64,000 nt of DNA from Cellulomonas aerilata (GTDB taxonomy: Bacteria; Actinomycetota; Actinomycetes; Actinomycetales; Cellulomonadaceae). The stretch lies in contig NZ_BJYY01000002.1 of assembly GCF_007991755.1 (NCBI RefSeq), forward strand, positions 62,001 through 126,000, read 5' to 3'. Positions within the stretch are counted from its first letter, which is position 1; each line of letters starts with the position of its first letter. Below, one piece after another: positions 1 through 8,467 of the stretch. The translations under genes were made by a program, and so were the position numbers. The notes beneath the pieces were generated by a model. The model did no database searches and had not been told where the DNA came from. It saw nothing but the letters and a program-made list of their open reading frames with translations.

Positions 1-141
1 CCGGACTGGCCCACGTCGACGTTCTACGACGAGCTGAACGCGGGCCTGCAGGAGCTCGTCAACGGGTCGAAGTCCCCGGCCGAGGTGCAGCAGCAGCTCG
101 GCGAGCAGTACCAGTCCGGCGTGGACGACATCGTCGGCTGA
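1..141 (+). CDS. Sugar ABC transporter substrate-binding protein, C-terminal fragment
   Basis: Only the last 46 codons are in the window; the frame is open from base 1 to the TGA at 139-141. The residues (PDWPTSTFYDELNAG near the edge, then a Glu/Gln-rich helix ending DDIVG) look like the C-terminal helix of extracellular solute-binding proteins of carbohydrate importers, where short helices pack against the second lobe. The two permease genes directly downstream support this. The assignment rests mainly on context, because the diagnostic lipobox and binding residues lie outside the window. Confidence 0.75.
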   Translation, partial: PDWPTSTFYDELNAGLQELVNGSKSPAEVQQQLGEQYQSGVDDIVG

Positions 142-153
142 CCGGCTCCGGGC

Positions 154-178
154 GCGGGCGGCGACCGTCGTCGCCCGC
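154..178 (+). terminator. Stem-loop after the first binding-protein gene
   Basis: An 11-bp stem (154-164 pairs with 168-178, one G-U wobble, 3-nt loop) starts 12 bases after the stop codon. There is no U-tract. In sugar ABC operons such hairpins often protect or partly terminate the binding-protein mRNA so that it outnumbers the permeases. That role is inferred here from position. The second importer in this window has a hairpin in the same place. Confidence 0.5.
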
Positions 179-190
179 GGCCGGCTCCCG

Positions 191-241
191 CGCCCCGCGC
201 GCGCGGCGTCACCGCCCCGCGCGCGCGGCGTCACCGCCCCG
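191..241. repeat. 22-bp direct repeat, 2.3 copies
   Basis: The unit at 191-212 is repeated exactly at 213-234, and a third partial copy (7 bases) follows at 235-241. It lies between the binding-protein and permease genes, just upstream of the permease ribosome binding site, and consists of alternating CG dinucleotides followed by GCGTCAC. Probably slippage-derived, with no known function. Confidence 0.8.
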
Positions 242-274
242 ACCCCGTCCGACCCCAGCGAGAGAGGCACGCTC

Positions 275-1240
275 ATGGCGGCCCCCACCCTGCCCGTCCG
301 GCCACGCGCCGCGCGTGGCGCCCGGAGCTCGAGCCTCATCCCCGGCTCGGGCCGCAACGGCTTCTGGATCTACCTCGTGCCGGGCCTGGCCCTGCTCGTG
401 CTCGTCGTGCTCGTGCCGCTGGTGTGGAACGTCTACCTCAGCTTCACGTCCTACCGCGGCATCCGTCCGCCCGAGTGGATCGGGCTGGAGAACTGGACCG
501 AGCTCCTCGCGGACGCCACCTTCTGGACGTCGTTCCGCAACTCGATCGCCATGGTCCTGGCGATGGTGATCGTCCCGACGCTGCTGGGCCTGCTGCTCGC
601 CGCGATGCTGTTCGACCTGATCGGCAAGAAGTTCGGCGGGAAGGTGGCGAGCTTCCTGCGGGCCACCTACTACCTGCCGCAGATCCTGCCCTCGGTGATC
701 GCGGCGATCGTCATCGGGTGGATCCTGCGCCCCCAGAACGGCGCGCTGAACCAGGTGCTCGGTGGCGTGGGGCTCGACGGTCTCGCGCGCAACTGGCTCG
801 GCGACCCCGCCACCGCGCTGCCCAGCATCATGGTCGTGCTGGTCTGGGTGCAGATCGGCTACCCCGTGGTGATCTTCATGGCCGCGCTGCAGCGCGTGGA
901 CCCCGAGCTGTACGAGGCGGCCGAGCTCGACGGCGCCGGCTGGTTCCAGCGGTTCCGCGCGATCACCGTGGGCATCATCCGGCCGGAGATCTTCGTCGTC
1001 GTCCTCACCTGCACGATTGCCGCGCTGAAGGTGTTCGGGCCGGTGTACGCGCTGACCGGCGGCGGGCCGGGCACCTCCACGATGGTGCCCGCCTACTACG
1101 CCTACAGCGAGTTCTTCCAGTCCCAGCAGGTCGGGTACGGCGCGACCATCGCGACCGCGCTCACCGCCGTCATCGCCGTCGTCGCCGTGGTGTTCATCGC
1201 GGCCCAGACGAGGCTCGAGCGCAAGGAGGAGCAGGGCTGA
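275..1240 (+). CDS. Carbohydrate ABC transporter permease, MalF/UgpA type
   Basis: This 321-residue integral membrane protein is one of the two permeases of a CUT1-family sugar importer. A basic N-terminus (residues 1-30) precedes about six membrane helices, the first around residues 33-53. The EAA loop that contacts the ATPase is visible as EAAELDGAGWFQRFRAI near residue 212. The ATG at 275 follows a GAGAGAGG purine run 8-16 bases upstream. The stop codon overlaps the start of the next permease gene (TGATG), so the two are translationally coupled. No ATPase gene is present, so a shared MsiK-type ATPase elsewhere is the likely partner (inference from actinobacterial practice). Sugar specificity cannot be read from the permease. 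The neighbouring alpha-xylosidase suggests xylose-decorated oligosaccharides. Confidence 0.93.
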   Translation: MAAPTLPVRPRAARGARSSSLIPGSGRNGFWIYLVPGLALLVLVVLVPLVWNVYLSFTSYRGIRPPEWIGLENWTELLADATFWTSFRNSIAMVLAMVIVPTLLGLLLAAMLFDLIGKKFGGKVASFLRATYYLPQILPSVIAAIVIGWILRPQNGALNQVLGGVGLDGLARNWLGDPATALPSIMVVLVWVQIGYPVVIFMAALQRVDPELYEAAELDGAGWFQRFRAITVGIIRPEIFVVVLTCTIAALKVFGPVYALTGGGPGTSTMVPAYYAYSEFFQSQQVGYGATIATALTAVIAVVAVVFIAAQTRLERKEEQG

Positions 1241-2136
1241 TGGCCGTCACGGAGCTCACCCACCGGCCCGCGGCGACGTCGCGCCGGCCGGACCCCGTCA
1301 GGCGCGCCGGACGGCGGCGCACCGCCGGCGACTGGTCGGTCCTGGCGATCGCCGTCCTCATCGGGCTGCTCATCGCCGTGCCGTTCCTGATGATCCTGGT
1401 CAACTCGTTCAAGTCCCCGGCGGAGTACAGCAGCAGCGGTCCGCTGAGCCTGCCCACGCAGCTGTACACCGACGGCCTGCAGGCGTTCTGGAACCGGGTC
1501 GACTTCCCGCGCAAGCTGTGGAACAGCTTCCTCATCTCCGGCAGCGTCGCGGTGCTGGCGGTCGCGATCTCCATGCTGAACGCGTTCGCGCTCGGGATCG
1601 GGCGGGTCAAGGGGCGCACCTGGATCGTCGTGGTGATCCTGCTGGCGAACATGCTCCCGCAGGAGGTGCTGCTGTACCCGCTCTACTTCATGTTCAAGGC
1701 GGTCGGCCTCTACGACAACGTGTGGTCGGTGATCATCATCTTCACGGTCATCCAGAGCGCCTTCGGCACCTACCTGCTGGCATCGGTCTACAGCACGTTC
1801 CCCAAGGAGCTGCTGGAGGCGGCGTCGCTGGACGGCGCGAGCCGGCTGCAGATCCTGCTGCGGGTCGTCTACCCGATCTCGCGTCCCACGCTGAGCGTGC
1901 TGCTGATCTTCTTCTTCATCTGGACCTGGAACGAGTTCCTCATCCCGCTGACGTTCCTGGTCAGCAACGCCACCCAGACCGTCCCGGTCGCGATCACCGT
2001 GCTGCAGGGCGACCGTCTCATGGACGTCACCACGACCAGCGCGTCGGCCCTGCTCGGCCTGATCCCGACGCTCGTGTTCTTCCTCCTCTTCCAACGCACC
2101 CTCACCCGGGGCATCACCGCAGGAGCAGTCAAGTAA
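1240..2136 (+). CDS. Carbohydrate ABC transporter permease, MalG type
   Basis: A 298-residue inner-membrane permease, second subunit of the importer. After a basic cytoplasmic leader (to about residue 30) come six predicted helices, with the EAA motif as EAASLDGASRLQILLRVVYP near residue 190. The ATG shares its A with the TGA of the preceding permease, and the terminal TAA shares an A with the ATG of the alpha-xylosidase gene. All three genes therefore sit in one translationally coupled unit with one-base overlaps. Length and motif are normal for the MalG family. Substrate is inferred only from the enzyme downstream. Confidence 0.93.
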   Translation: MAVTELTHRPAATSRRPDPVRRAGRRRTAGDWSVLAIAVLIGLLIAVPFLMILVNSFKSPAEYSSSGPLSLPTQLYTDGLQAFWNRVDFPRKLWNSFLISGSVAVLAVAISMLNAFALGIGRVKGRTWIVVVILLANMLPQEVLLYPLYFMFKAVGLYDNVWSVIIIFTVIQSAFGTYLLASVYSTFPKELLEAASLDGASRLQILLRVVYPISRPTLSVLLIFFFIWTWNEFLIPLTFLVSNATQTVPVAITVLQGDRLMDVTTTSASALLGLIPTLVFFLLFQRTLTRGITAGAVK

Positions 2137-4499
2137 TGAAGTTCACCGACGGTTTCTGGCACGCACGTCCGGGCGTCGACGCCCAGTACGCCCAGGAGGC
2201 CCACGCCATCCATGCGCGCCACGACGACGACGGCGACCACCTCGTCGTCTGGGCACCCACCAAGGTCATCGGGCGCCGGGGCGACACGCTCAACCGGCCG
2301 CTGCTCACCGTGACCCTGTCCAGCCCGCTCGAGGGCGTGGTCAAGGTCCGCGTCGAGCACCACCGCGGCACGCCGTGGAGCGGCGGCTTCGACCTGCTCG
2401 GCTCCGAGGCCGGGCACGGGGTCGTCGAGATCGGGGAGCAGGACGGTGTGCTCGCCTCGGGGTCCCTGCGCGCCCGCATCCGGCGCGGCGCCCCGTGGGA
2501 CCTCACCTTCGAGACCGCCGACGGCGAGGTGCTGACCCGCAGCGGGCACAAGTCGATCGGGCTCATGGGGCTCGCCCCGGACGCCCCGGTGTCCGCCCAG
2601 CCGGCCGGCGTCACCGGGGTCACCACGACCGGCCTCGCGCCGGCGGCCACGTACCTGCACTCCCAGCTCTCGCTCGGCGTCGGCGAGCTCGTCTACGGGC
2701 TCGGTGAGCGGTTCGGCGCGCTGGTGAAGAACGGGCAGAGCGTCGACATCTGGAACTCCGACGGCGGGACGTCCAGCGAGCAGTCGTACAAGAGCGTGCC
2801 CTTCTACCTGACCAACCGCGGGTACGGCGTGCTCGTCAACCACCCCGAGCACGTGTCCTTCGAGGTCGCCAGCGAGGCGGTCGAGCAGGTCCAGTTCTCC
2901 GTCCCCGGGCAGACGCTGGAGTACCTGGTGATCGCCGGGCCGACACCCGCCGAGGTGCTCGAGCGGTACACCCGGCTGACCGGGCGCCCGGCGCAGGTGC
3001 CCGCGTGGTCGTACGGCCTGTGGCTGTCGACGTCGTTCACCACCGACTACGACGAGGAGACCGTCAACCGGTTCGTCGACGGGATGGCCGAGCGCGGTCT
3101 CCCGCTGAGCGTCGTGCACTTCGACTGCTTCTGGATGCGCGGGTTCCACTGGACCGACTTCGAGTGGGACCCCGCCGTCTTCCCCGACCCCGAGGGCATG
3201 CTGAAGCGGCTCCACGAGCGGGACCTGCGGGTGAGCGCGTGGATCAACCCGTACATCGCGCAGCTGTCGGCCCTGTTCGACGAGGCGGCCGACGCCGGGT
3301 ACCTCGTCCGCCGGGCCGACGGCAGCGTCTGGCAGTGGGACCTGTGGCAGGCCGGCATGGGACTGGTGGACTTCACCAACCCGGCCGCGGTCGCGTGGTT
3401 CCAGGGCAAGCTCAGGACGCTCCTCGGTCAGGGCGTCGACGCCGTCAAGACGGACTTCGGCGAGCGCATCCCGACCGACGTCGTCTGGCACGACGGGTCC
3501 CAGCCCGAGGCCATGCACAACCGCTACGCCCAGCTGTACAACCAGGCGGTCTTCGACGTGCTGGAGGAGGTCCGCGCCCCGGGGGACGCCGTGCTGTTCG
3601 CGCGCTCCGCCACGACCGGCGGCCAGCGGCTGCCGGTGCACTGGGGCGGCGACAACTCCTCGTCCTACGTGTCCATGGCCGAGACCCTGCGCGGCGGGCT
3701 GTCCCTGACGCTGAGCGGGTTCGGGTTCTGGAGCCACGACATCGGCGGCTTCGAGGGCAGCCCGGACCCTGCGGTGTTCAAGCGGTGGGTCGCCTTCGGC
3801 CTCATGTCGAGCCACTCGCGCCTGCACGGGTCGGAGAGCTACCGGGTGCCGTGGGCCTTCGACGCCGCCGACGCCGACCCGGCGCAGAGCGCCGTCGAGG
3901 TCACCCGGCGGTTCACCCGCCTCAAGCTCGGGCTCATGCCGTACCTGTACGCCGCCGGGCTCGAGGCCCACCGGCGGGGCACCCCGGTGATGCGCGCGAT
4001 GGCCCTGGAGTTCCCCGGCGACCCGGCGGTGGAGTACCTCGACCGGCAGTACATGCTCGGGCCGGACCTGCTGGTGGCACCGGTCTTCAGCGAGGCCGGC
4101 GACGTCGAGTACTACCTGCCCGCGGGTGCGTGGACGAACCTGCTCACCGAGGAGGTCGCCGACGGCGGCCGGTGGCGCCGGGAGCGGCACGACTTCACCA
4201 GCATGCCGCTGTGGGTGCGGCCCGGCGCCGTCCTGGTGACCGGCGTCGACGCCGACCGCCCGGACTACGACTACGCGCACGACGCGCTCGTGACCGTGTA
4301 CCCCGGGGAAGGGGACCGGACGGTCGAGGTGACCCACCCGACCACCGGCGACGCCACCGCGTTCACCGTCGCGCGGCAGACCGACGGCGTGCGGGTGACG
4401 GCGGAGCCGCCCGTGCCGTTCCGGGCGCGGCTCGCGGGCCAGGACGCCGTCCCGGCGCGGGACGGGCGCGTGGACCTGGGGCACCGACCCATCGCCTGA
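2136..4499 (+). CDS. yicI: Alpha-xylosidase, glycoside hydrolase family 31
   Basis: A 787-residue cytoplasmic enzyme closely resembling E. coli YicI, which removes alpha-linked xylose from the non-reducing end of oligosaccharides such as isoprimeverose from xyloglucan. The YicI-specific stretch FDCFWMRGFHWTDFEWDP is present. The GH31 nucleophile is Asp440 in KTDFGERIPTD and the acid/base is Asp506 in HWGGDNSSSY. There is no signal peptide, so the substrate must be imported, which fits the coupled permease genes. The ATG overlaps the upstream TAA by one base. The length matches YicI (about 770). The order importer-then-xylosidase indicates uptake of short xyloglucan-type oligosaccharides and removal of xylose inside the cell. 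The substrate is inference; the enzyme family is firm. Confidence 0.95.
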   Translation: MKFTDGFWHARPGVDAQYAQEAHAIHARHDDDGDHLVVWAPTKVIGRRGDTLNRPLLTVTLSSPLEGVVKVRVEHHRGTPWSGGFDLLGSEAGHGVVEIGEQDGVLASGSLRARIRRGAPWDLTFETADGEVLTRSGHKSIGLMGLAPDAPVSAQPAGVTGVTTTGLAPAATYLHSQLSLGVGELVYGLGERFGALVKNGQSVDIWNSDGGTSSEQSYKSVPFYLTNRGYGVLVNHPEHVSFEVASEAVEQVQFSVPGQTLEYLVIAGPTPAEVLERYTRLTGRPAQVPAWSYGLWLSTSFTTDYDEETVNRFVDGMAERGLPLSVVHFDCFWMRGFHWTDFEWDPAVFPDPEGMLKRLHERDLRVSAWINPYIAQLSALFDEAADAGYLVRRADGSVWQWDLWQAGMGLVDFTNPAAVAWFQGKLRTLLGQGVDAVKTDFGERIPTDVVWHDGSQPEAMHNRYAQLYNQAVFDVLEEVRAPGDAVLFARSATTGGQRLPVHWGGDNSSSYVSMAETLRGGLSLTLSGFGFWSHDIGGFEGSPDPAVFKRWVAFGLMSSHSRLHGSESYRVPWAFDAADADPAQSAVEVTRRFTRLKLGLMPYLYAAGLEAHRRGTPVMRAMALEFPGDPAVEYLDRQYMLGPDLLVAPVFSEAGDVEYYLPAGAWTNLLTEEVADGGRWRRERHDFTSMPLWVRPGAVLVTGVDADRPDYDYAHDALVTVYPGEGDRTVEVTHPTTGDATAFTVARQTDGVRVTAEPPVPFRARLAGQDAVPARDGRVDLGHRPIA

Positions 4500-4790
4500 A
4501 CGGGGCCGGGGCGGGCGCCGGCGCGGGGTGGGGAGGGCCGGGAGCCGGGGTCCGGGGCGGCTCCGGGCGTTCATCGGCCGGACGCCGCGGAGCCACCGCT
4601 CATCAACGTCGGGACCCTACGGTGGCGGCGCGGAGCACGGCGGACCGGGCAGCACCGGCTCGCCGGGCTGGCCGCGGCCCCGAGCAGTAGCGTGAGCCCA
4701 CAGCTCGGCTGCTGCGGCGCGCCGCTCCTCCAGGCTCCACGTCACTGTCGGCCTCCGGGTCGACGCGAACTCGAAGGACGGCGAAAGACC
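4500..4790 (+). promoter_or_regulatory. Leader region of the second sugar-importer operon
   Basis: This 291-bp stretch has no convincing gene. A GTG at 4692 is in frame with the downstream binding protein, but the extra 33 residues are not signal-peptide-like, so the region is read as promoter and 5' leader. A weak -10-like TAGCGT lies at 4688-4693. No clear LacI-type palindrome was seen. Confidence 0.35.
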
Positions 4791-6143
4791 ATGGCCACCA
4801 ACCCCGGGACAGGGTCCCGCACCGGTCGCGCAGCCCGAGGGGGCGTGGCCGCGCTGTCCGCCGTCCTGCTCGTGGCGGCGTGCAGCGGCGGCGGTGGCCC
4901 GAGGGCCGCCCAGGAGGCCGAGGAGTCCGCCGCGCCGCTGGCAGCCACCTACGAGGGCCCGGAGGTCACCCTCCAGTTCTGGAACGGCTTCACCGGTGCC
5001 GACGGCCCCTTCATGCAGTCCCTCGTCGACGAGTTCAACACCGAGCACGACAACATCACGGTCGCCATGGAGTCGCAGGCCTGGGCGGAGTACTACGAGT
5101 CCGTGCCCGCGGCCGTCTCGACGGGCAACGGCCCGCACATCGGTGCGATGCACGTCGACCAGGTCGCGACCTACGCCGCGCGGAACGTGCTGTCGTCGGT
5201 GGACGACGTGGCGGAGGTGCTCGCCCTCGAGGAGGACGCCTTCGCGCCCGCCGTGTGGCAGGCGGGGCTCTACGACGACCGCCGGTACAGCGTCCCGCTG
5301 GACGTGCACCCGATCGGCTTCTTCTACAACCGCACGCTCATGGAGCAGGCGGGCCTCGACCCGGAGAACCCCCCGCAGGACCGCGAGTCCTACGAGGCCG
5401 CCCTCGACGCCTTCCAGGAGGCGGGCATCCAGGGGCACTGGGTCTCCCCGTACGCACCGGGCGCCCGCATGTTCGAGTCGCTCGCCAAGCAGTTCGGCGC
5501 GGAGCTCTACTCCGAGGACGGCGAGCAGGCCACCTGGGACTCGCCCGAGGCGCTCGAGGCGCTGGAGTGGATGCTCGGCCTCGTCGAGGAGGGCCACAGC
5601 CCCCCCGACGTCGCGAACCCGGCAGAGGCGATCGCGTTCCAGAACGGCGAGAACCCGTTCTACTGGGGCGGCATCTGGATGATCAACACCTTCGCCCCCG
5701 AGACGGACCTGGACTGGGGCGTGGCGCCGCTGCCGGTGATCGGCGAGGAGCAGGCCGTCTTCGCCGGCTCGCACCAGCTGGTGCTCCTGGAGCGTCAGGA
5801 GTGGACCCCGGACGAGCGTCAGGCGTCCGCCGTCTTCATCGACTGGGTCGTCGACAACTCCCTCGGGTGGGCGGAGGGCGGTCAGGTGCCCGCCGCCGCG
5901 GAGGTCCGCGAGTCGCCGGAGTTCGCCGCGCTGCCGCACGTCCCGGTGTTCGCCTCCGAGCTCGAGGACACCTTCTTCCCGCCGAGCCTGCCCGGCATCG
6001 CCGAGTCGCAGACGATCCTGTGGACCGCGCTGAACGAGGTGCTGCTCGGGGACCGGGACCCGCAGGAGGCCCTGGAGGAGTCCGCGCGAGCGGCCAACGA
6101 GGCGCTCGAGCGCAGCCGCGAGCAGTTCGCCACCGCGGAGTAG
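4791..6143 (+). CDS. Sugar ABC transporter substrate-binding lipoprotein
   Basis: A 450-residue extracellular solute-binding protein. The N-terminus is a lipoprotein signal: a basic n-region, a hydrophobic stretch and the lipobox LLVAAC with the lipidated Cys at residue 31. The mature part has the family-1 binding-protein pattern (VTLQFWNGFTGADGPFMQSL near 60-80; YSVPLDVHPIGFFYN near 165-180). The ATG at 4791 was preferred over an in-frame GTG at 4692 because it puts the signal peptide at the N-terminus and follows a purine-rich GGACGGCGAAAG. Two permease genes follow after a structured 179-bp spacer. It captures an oligosaccharide at the cell surface; the ligand is unknown. Confidence 0.92.
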   Translation: MATNPGTGSRTGRAARGGVAALSAVLLVAACSGGGGPRAAQEAEESAAPLAATYEGPEVTLQFWNGFTGADGPFMQSLVDEFNTEHDNITVAMESQAWAEYYESVPAAVSTGNGPHIGAMHVDQVATYAARNVLSSVDDVAEVLALEEDAFAPAVWQAGLYDDRRYSVPLDVHPIGFFYNRTLMEQAGLDPENPPQDRESYEAALDAFQEAGIQGHWVSPYAPGARMFESLAKQFGAELYSEDGEQATWDSPEALEALEWMLGLVEEGHSPPDVANPAEAIAFQNGENPFYWGGIWMINTFAPETDLDWGVAPLPVIGEEQAVFAGSHQLVLLERQEWTPDERQASAVFIDWVVDNSLGWAEGGQVPAAAEVRESPEFAALPHVPVFASELEDTFFPPSLPGIAESQTILWTALNEVLLGDRDPQEALEESARAANEALERSREQFATAE

Positions 6144-6152
6144 CCCCGACGG

Positions 6153-6294
6153 CCGCGCCGCGCAGCAGCCCGCGGCGCGGACGTGGCCACCACGGGGAAG
6201 CCCCGCCAGCACGACACATCCGACGGGTCGGCCGCTGCCGAGCCGGTCCCCCCGGCTCCGCAACGCCTCCCGGGCCGGCCGGGGCGACCCGTCG
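6153..6294 (+). terminator. Hairpin-rich spacer between binding protein and permeases
   Basis: Three inverted repeats are visible. A 10-bp perfect stem pairs 6153-6162 with 6171-6180. A 7-bp stem pairs 6240-6246 with 6252-6258. A 10-bp long-range pair joins 6221-6230 and 6285-6294, enclosing the second stem. There is no U-tract. A partial terminator or mRNA-stabilising structure that raises binding-protein yield over permease yield is the likeliest role (inference). Confidence 0.5.
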
Positions 6295-6322
6295 ACCGAG
6301 CCCTGAGCCAGGAGGTACGGCC

Positions 6323-7267
6323 ATGAGCGTGCAGACGAGCAGCGCGACCTCGCGGGCCGCAGCCGCCGCACCGGCGCGACCGGTCCGGCGCGGGGCGCCG
6401 TGGACGCCGTACGCGTTCCTCGCGCCGTACCTGCTGCTCTTCGTCGTCTTCGTGGCCGTCCCGGCGGTGTTCGGGCTGTGGATCAGCCTGCACAACTGGG
6501 ACTACCTCATCGACAACAGCCCCTTCGTCGGGCTGGAGAACTACACGCGGCTGTTCGACCGCGACTCGCTCGCCGCCGGCGACTTCTGGCAGAGCATGCG
6601 GGCCACCGGGATCTTCACCCTGTACAGCGTGCCGCCGCTGGTGGCGATCCCGCTGGCCGTGGCCGTGCTGCTCAACCGCAGCTTCCGCGGACGCACCTTC
6701 TTCCGGGCGGTCTTCTTCGCCCCGTACGTCCTGGGGATCGCCGTCATCGGCGTGCTGTTCGGCTTCATCCTCGACCCGAACATCGGCCTGCTCAACGACT
6801 ACCTGGGGCGCCTGGGCATCGCCCGGAACATCCCCTGGACGACGTCGGTGCCGGAGGCGTGGATCTCCCTGGTGAGCGTGACCGTGTGGTGGACTCTCGG
6901 CTTCAACGCCGTCATCTACCTCGCCGGTCTGCAGGACATCCCGCGGGAGCTCTACGAGGCGGCGTCGGTGGACGGCGCGAACTCGTGGCAGCGCTTCTGG
7001 CACATCACGCTCCCCGGACTGCGGCGGGTCCTGGTCTTCGTCATCACGATCACCGTGCTGGCCTCGGCCAACATGTTCGGCCAGAGCTACCTCATCACCC
7101 ACGGTGGCCCGGGCTCGGAGACCCGGGTCGCGATCATGTTCATCGCCGAGGAGGGGCTGGGCAACTTCCGGATGGGCAGCGCCGCGGCGATGAGCTACGT
7201 GCTGATGTTCTTCCTCGTCGTGCTCGCGACCGGGATGTTCGCGATGTTCCGCCGGTGGGAGGACTGA
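6323..7267 (+). CDS. Carbohydrate ABC transporter permease, MalF type
   Basis: A 314-residue membrane permease with an Ala/Arg-rich cytoplasmic leader, six predicted helices starting with YAFLAPYLLLFVVFVAVPAV, and the EAA loop EAASVDGANSWQRFWHITLP near residue 213. The ATG was chosen because a perfect AGGAGG lies at 6310-6315, seven bases upstream. The next permease gene starts one base after the stop. It belongs with the upstream lipoprotein and downstream permease as a second CUT1 importer. No ATPase is encoded nearby. Confidence 0.93.
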   Translation: MSVQTSSATSRAAAAAPARPVRRGAPWTPYAFLAPYLLLFVVFVAVPAVFGLWISLHNWDYLIDNSPFVGLENYTRLFDRDSLAAGDFWQSMRATGIFTLYSVPPLVAIPLAVAVLLNRSFRGRTFFRAVFFAPYVLGIAVIGVLFGFILDPNIGLLNDYLGRLGIARNIPWTTSVPEAWISLVSVTVWWTLGFNAVIYLAGLQDIPRELYEAASVDGANSWQRFWHITLPGLRRVLVFVITITVLASANMFGQSYLITHGGPGSETRVAIMFIAEEGLGNFRMGSAAAMSYVLMFFLVVLATGMFAMFRRWED

Positions 7268-7268
7268 C

Positions 7269-8156
7269 ATGGCCACCACGGTCGCCACACCGACGTCCGC
7301 CCCCGCCGTGCCGCCGGCGCGGCGCCGCAGGCCCCTGGGCCGCTCCGTCGGCTTCTACGCCGGCATGGTGGTGCTCGCGGTCGTCTTCCTCGCCCCGCTG
7401 GTCTGGATGCTGTCGACCTCGTTGAAGACGGCGTCGGACGCCACCGACCTGCCGCTGACGTGGATCCCGGAGAACCCCACGACCGAGGCGTACAGCACCA
7501 TCCTGCAGGCGGGCAGCGACACCCCCGTGCTGCGCTGGTTCCTCAACAGCATGGTCGCGGCCACCGCCCACGCCGTCCTGGTCGTCGCGACCGCGGCGCC
7601 GGCCGCCTACGCCATGGCCCGCATGCAGTTCCGGTTCAAGCGCTCGATCCTCGCGGCCATCATCTCGACGCTGTTCATCCCCAACATCATCTTCCTGACG
7701 CCGACGTTCCTCATCGTCGACCGCCTGGGATGGATCGACACCCTGATCGCCCTCATCGTGCCGGGGGCCGCCGGTGCGTTCGGCGTCTTCTTCCTGCGCC
7801 AGCTGTTCCTGGCGGTGCCCGTGGAGCTGGAGGAGGCGGCCTACCTGGACGGCGCCAACCGGTTCGTCGTGTTCACGCGCATCGTCCTGCCGCTGTCCAA
7901 GCCGGCACTGGCGACCCTGGCGGTGCTGAGCTTCCTGTCGAACTGGAACGAGTTCCTCTGGCCGGTCTACGTCATCTTCACCCGGACCCGCGAGACGCTG
8001 CCGCCGGGACTCGCGACCCTGCAGGGCGCGTTCACCCAGAACTACCCGGTGGTGATGGCCGGTGCGGTGATCGCGAGCGTCCCGGTGCTGATCCTGTACG
8101 TCCTGGCGCAGCGCCACATCATCGAGGGGGTCTCGCAGACCGGCGTCAAGGGCTGA
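7269..8156 (+). CDS. Carbohydrate ABC transporter permease, MalG type
   Basis: A 295-residue integral membrane permease, second subunit of the second importer. A basic proline-rich leader precedes six hydrophobic segments, the first around residues 28-50 (FYAGMVVLAVVFLAPLVWML). The EAA motif is EEAAYLDGANRFVVFTRIVL near residue 193. It starts one base after the previous stop codon, so translation is probably coupled. The C-terminus (IIEGVSQTGVKG) is the usual MalG-family ending. The operon seems to end here, as a hairpin and a 311-bp non-coding stretch follow. Confidence 0.93.
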   Translation: MATTVATPTSAPAVPPARRRRPLGRSVGFYAGMVVLAVVFLAPLVWMLSTSLKTASDATDLPLTWIPENPTTEAYSTILQAGSDTPVLRWFLNSMVAATAHAVLVVATAAPAAYAMARMQFRFKRSILAAIISTLFIPNIIFLTPTFLIVDRLGWIDTLIALIVPGAAGAFGVFFLRQLFLAVPVELEEAAYLDGANRFVVFTRIVLPLSKPALATLAVLSFLSNWNEFLWPVYVIFTRTRETLPPGLATLQGAFTQNYPVVMAGAVIASVPVLILYVLAQRHIIEGVSQTGVKG

Positions 8157-8467
8157 GACCGCTCCCGGCTCGTGCGGGACGCCGTGCACCCGGGCCGAGC
8201 CCGGGCAGCACGACGAGCCACCTGGATGGACCCGGCCATGCGCCGGCTCCGCCCTGCCTCCGCTCCGCCATGCCCTGAGTCGGCCGTGTCCTCCGTCCGC
8301 CGTGCCCGCCGCCCGCCCTGCCCCGCATCCGCCGTGCCCCCATGCCTCGACCCCATGACCCGGCGCCGCCGGTGCCGTCCCGTCAGCGCCCGAGCCAGTC
8401 CCGGCGCCCCAGCGTCGCTCGCAGCGCGCACCGACCCTGCCTCTCGACCTACCACCGGAGCCGAGCC
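8157..8467. other. Non-coding spacer with pyrimidine-rich degenerate repeats
   Basis: A 311-bp gap. It begins with the terminator-like hairpin at 8189-8205. From about 8240 to 8345 the + strand is strongly pyrimidine-rich, with a degenerate unit resembling CCGCCGTGCCC repeated several times. An open frame from 8342 runs into the GH2 gene, but its Arg/Pro/Ser-rich translation looks non-coding. The GH2 ribosome binding site (GGAG, 8457-8460) is at the end. Confidence 0.6.
8189..8205 (+). terminator. Hairpin at the end of the second importer operon
   Basis: A 7-bp perfect stem (8189-8195 with 8199-8205, loop CGA) lies within an outer pairing of 8167-8173 with 8213-8219. There is no U-tract, as is common in high-GC actinobacteria. 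Confidence 0.5.

Noticed and set aside
1102-2094. Long frames antisense to the sugar, helicase and central-metabolism genes
   Set aside because: High GC at third codon positions keeps antisense and shifted frames open. Their translations are Arg/Ala/Gly/Pro-rich with no motifs, and every one overlaps a gene with clear family signatures.
4692-4790. GTG-initiated extension of the second sugar-binding lipoprotein
   Set aside because: It would bury the signal peptide 33 residues inside the protein. The ATG at 4791 gives a proper lipoprotein signal.
8342-8467. N-terminal extension of the GH2 protein
   Set aside because: The sequence is Arg/Pro/Ser-rich repeat-derived translation, and a GTG with a well-placed GGAG exists at 8468.
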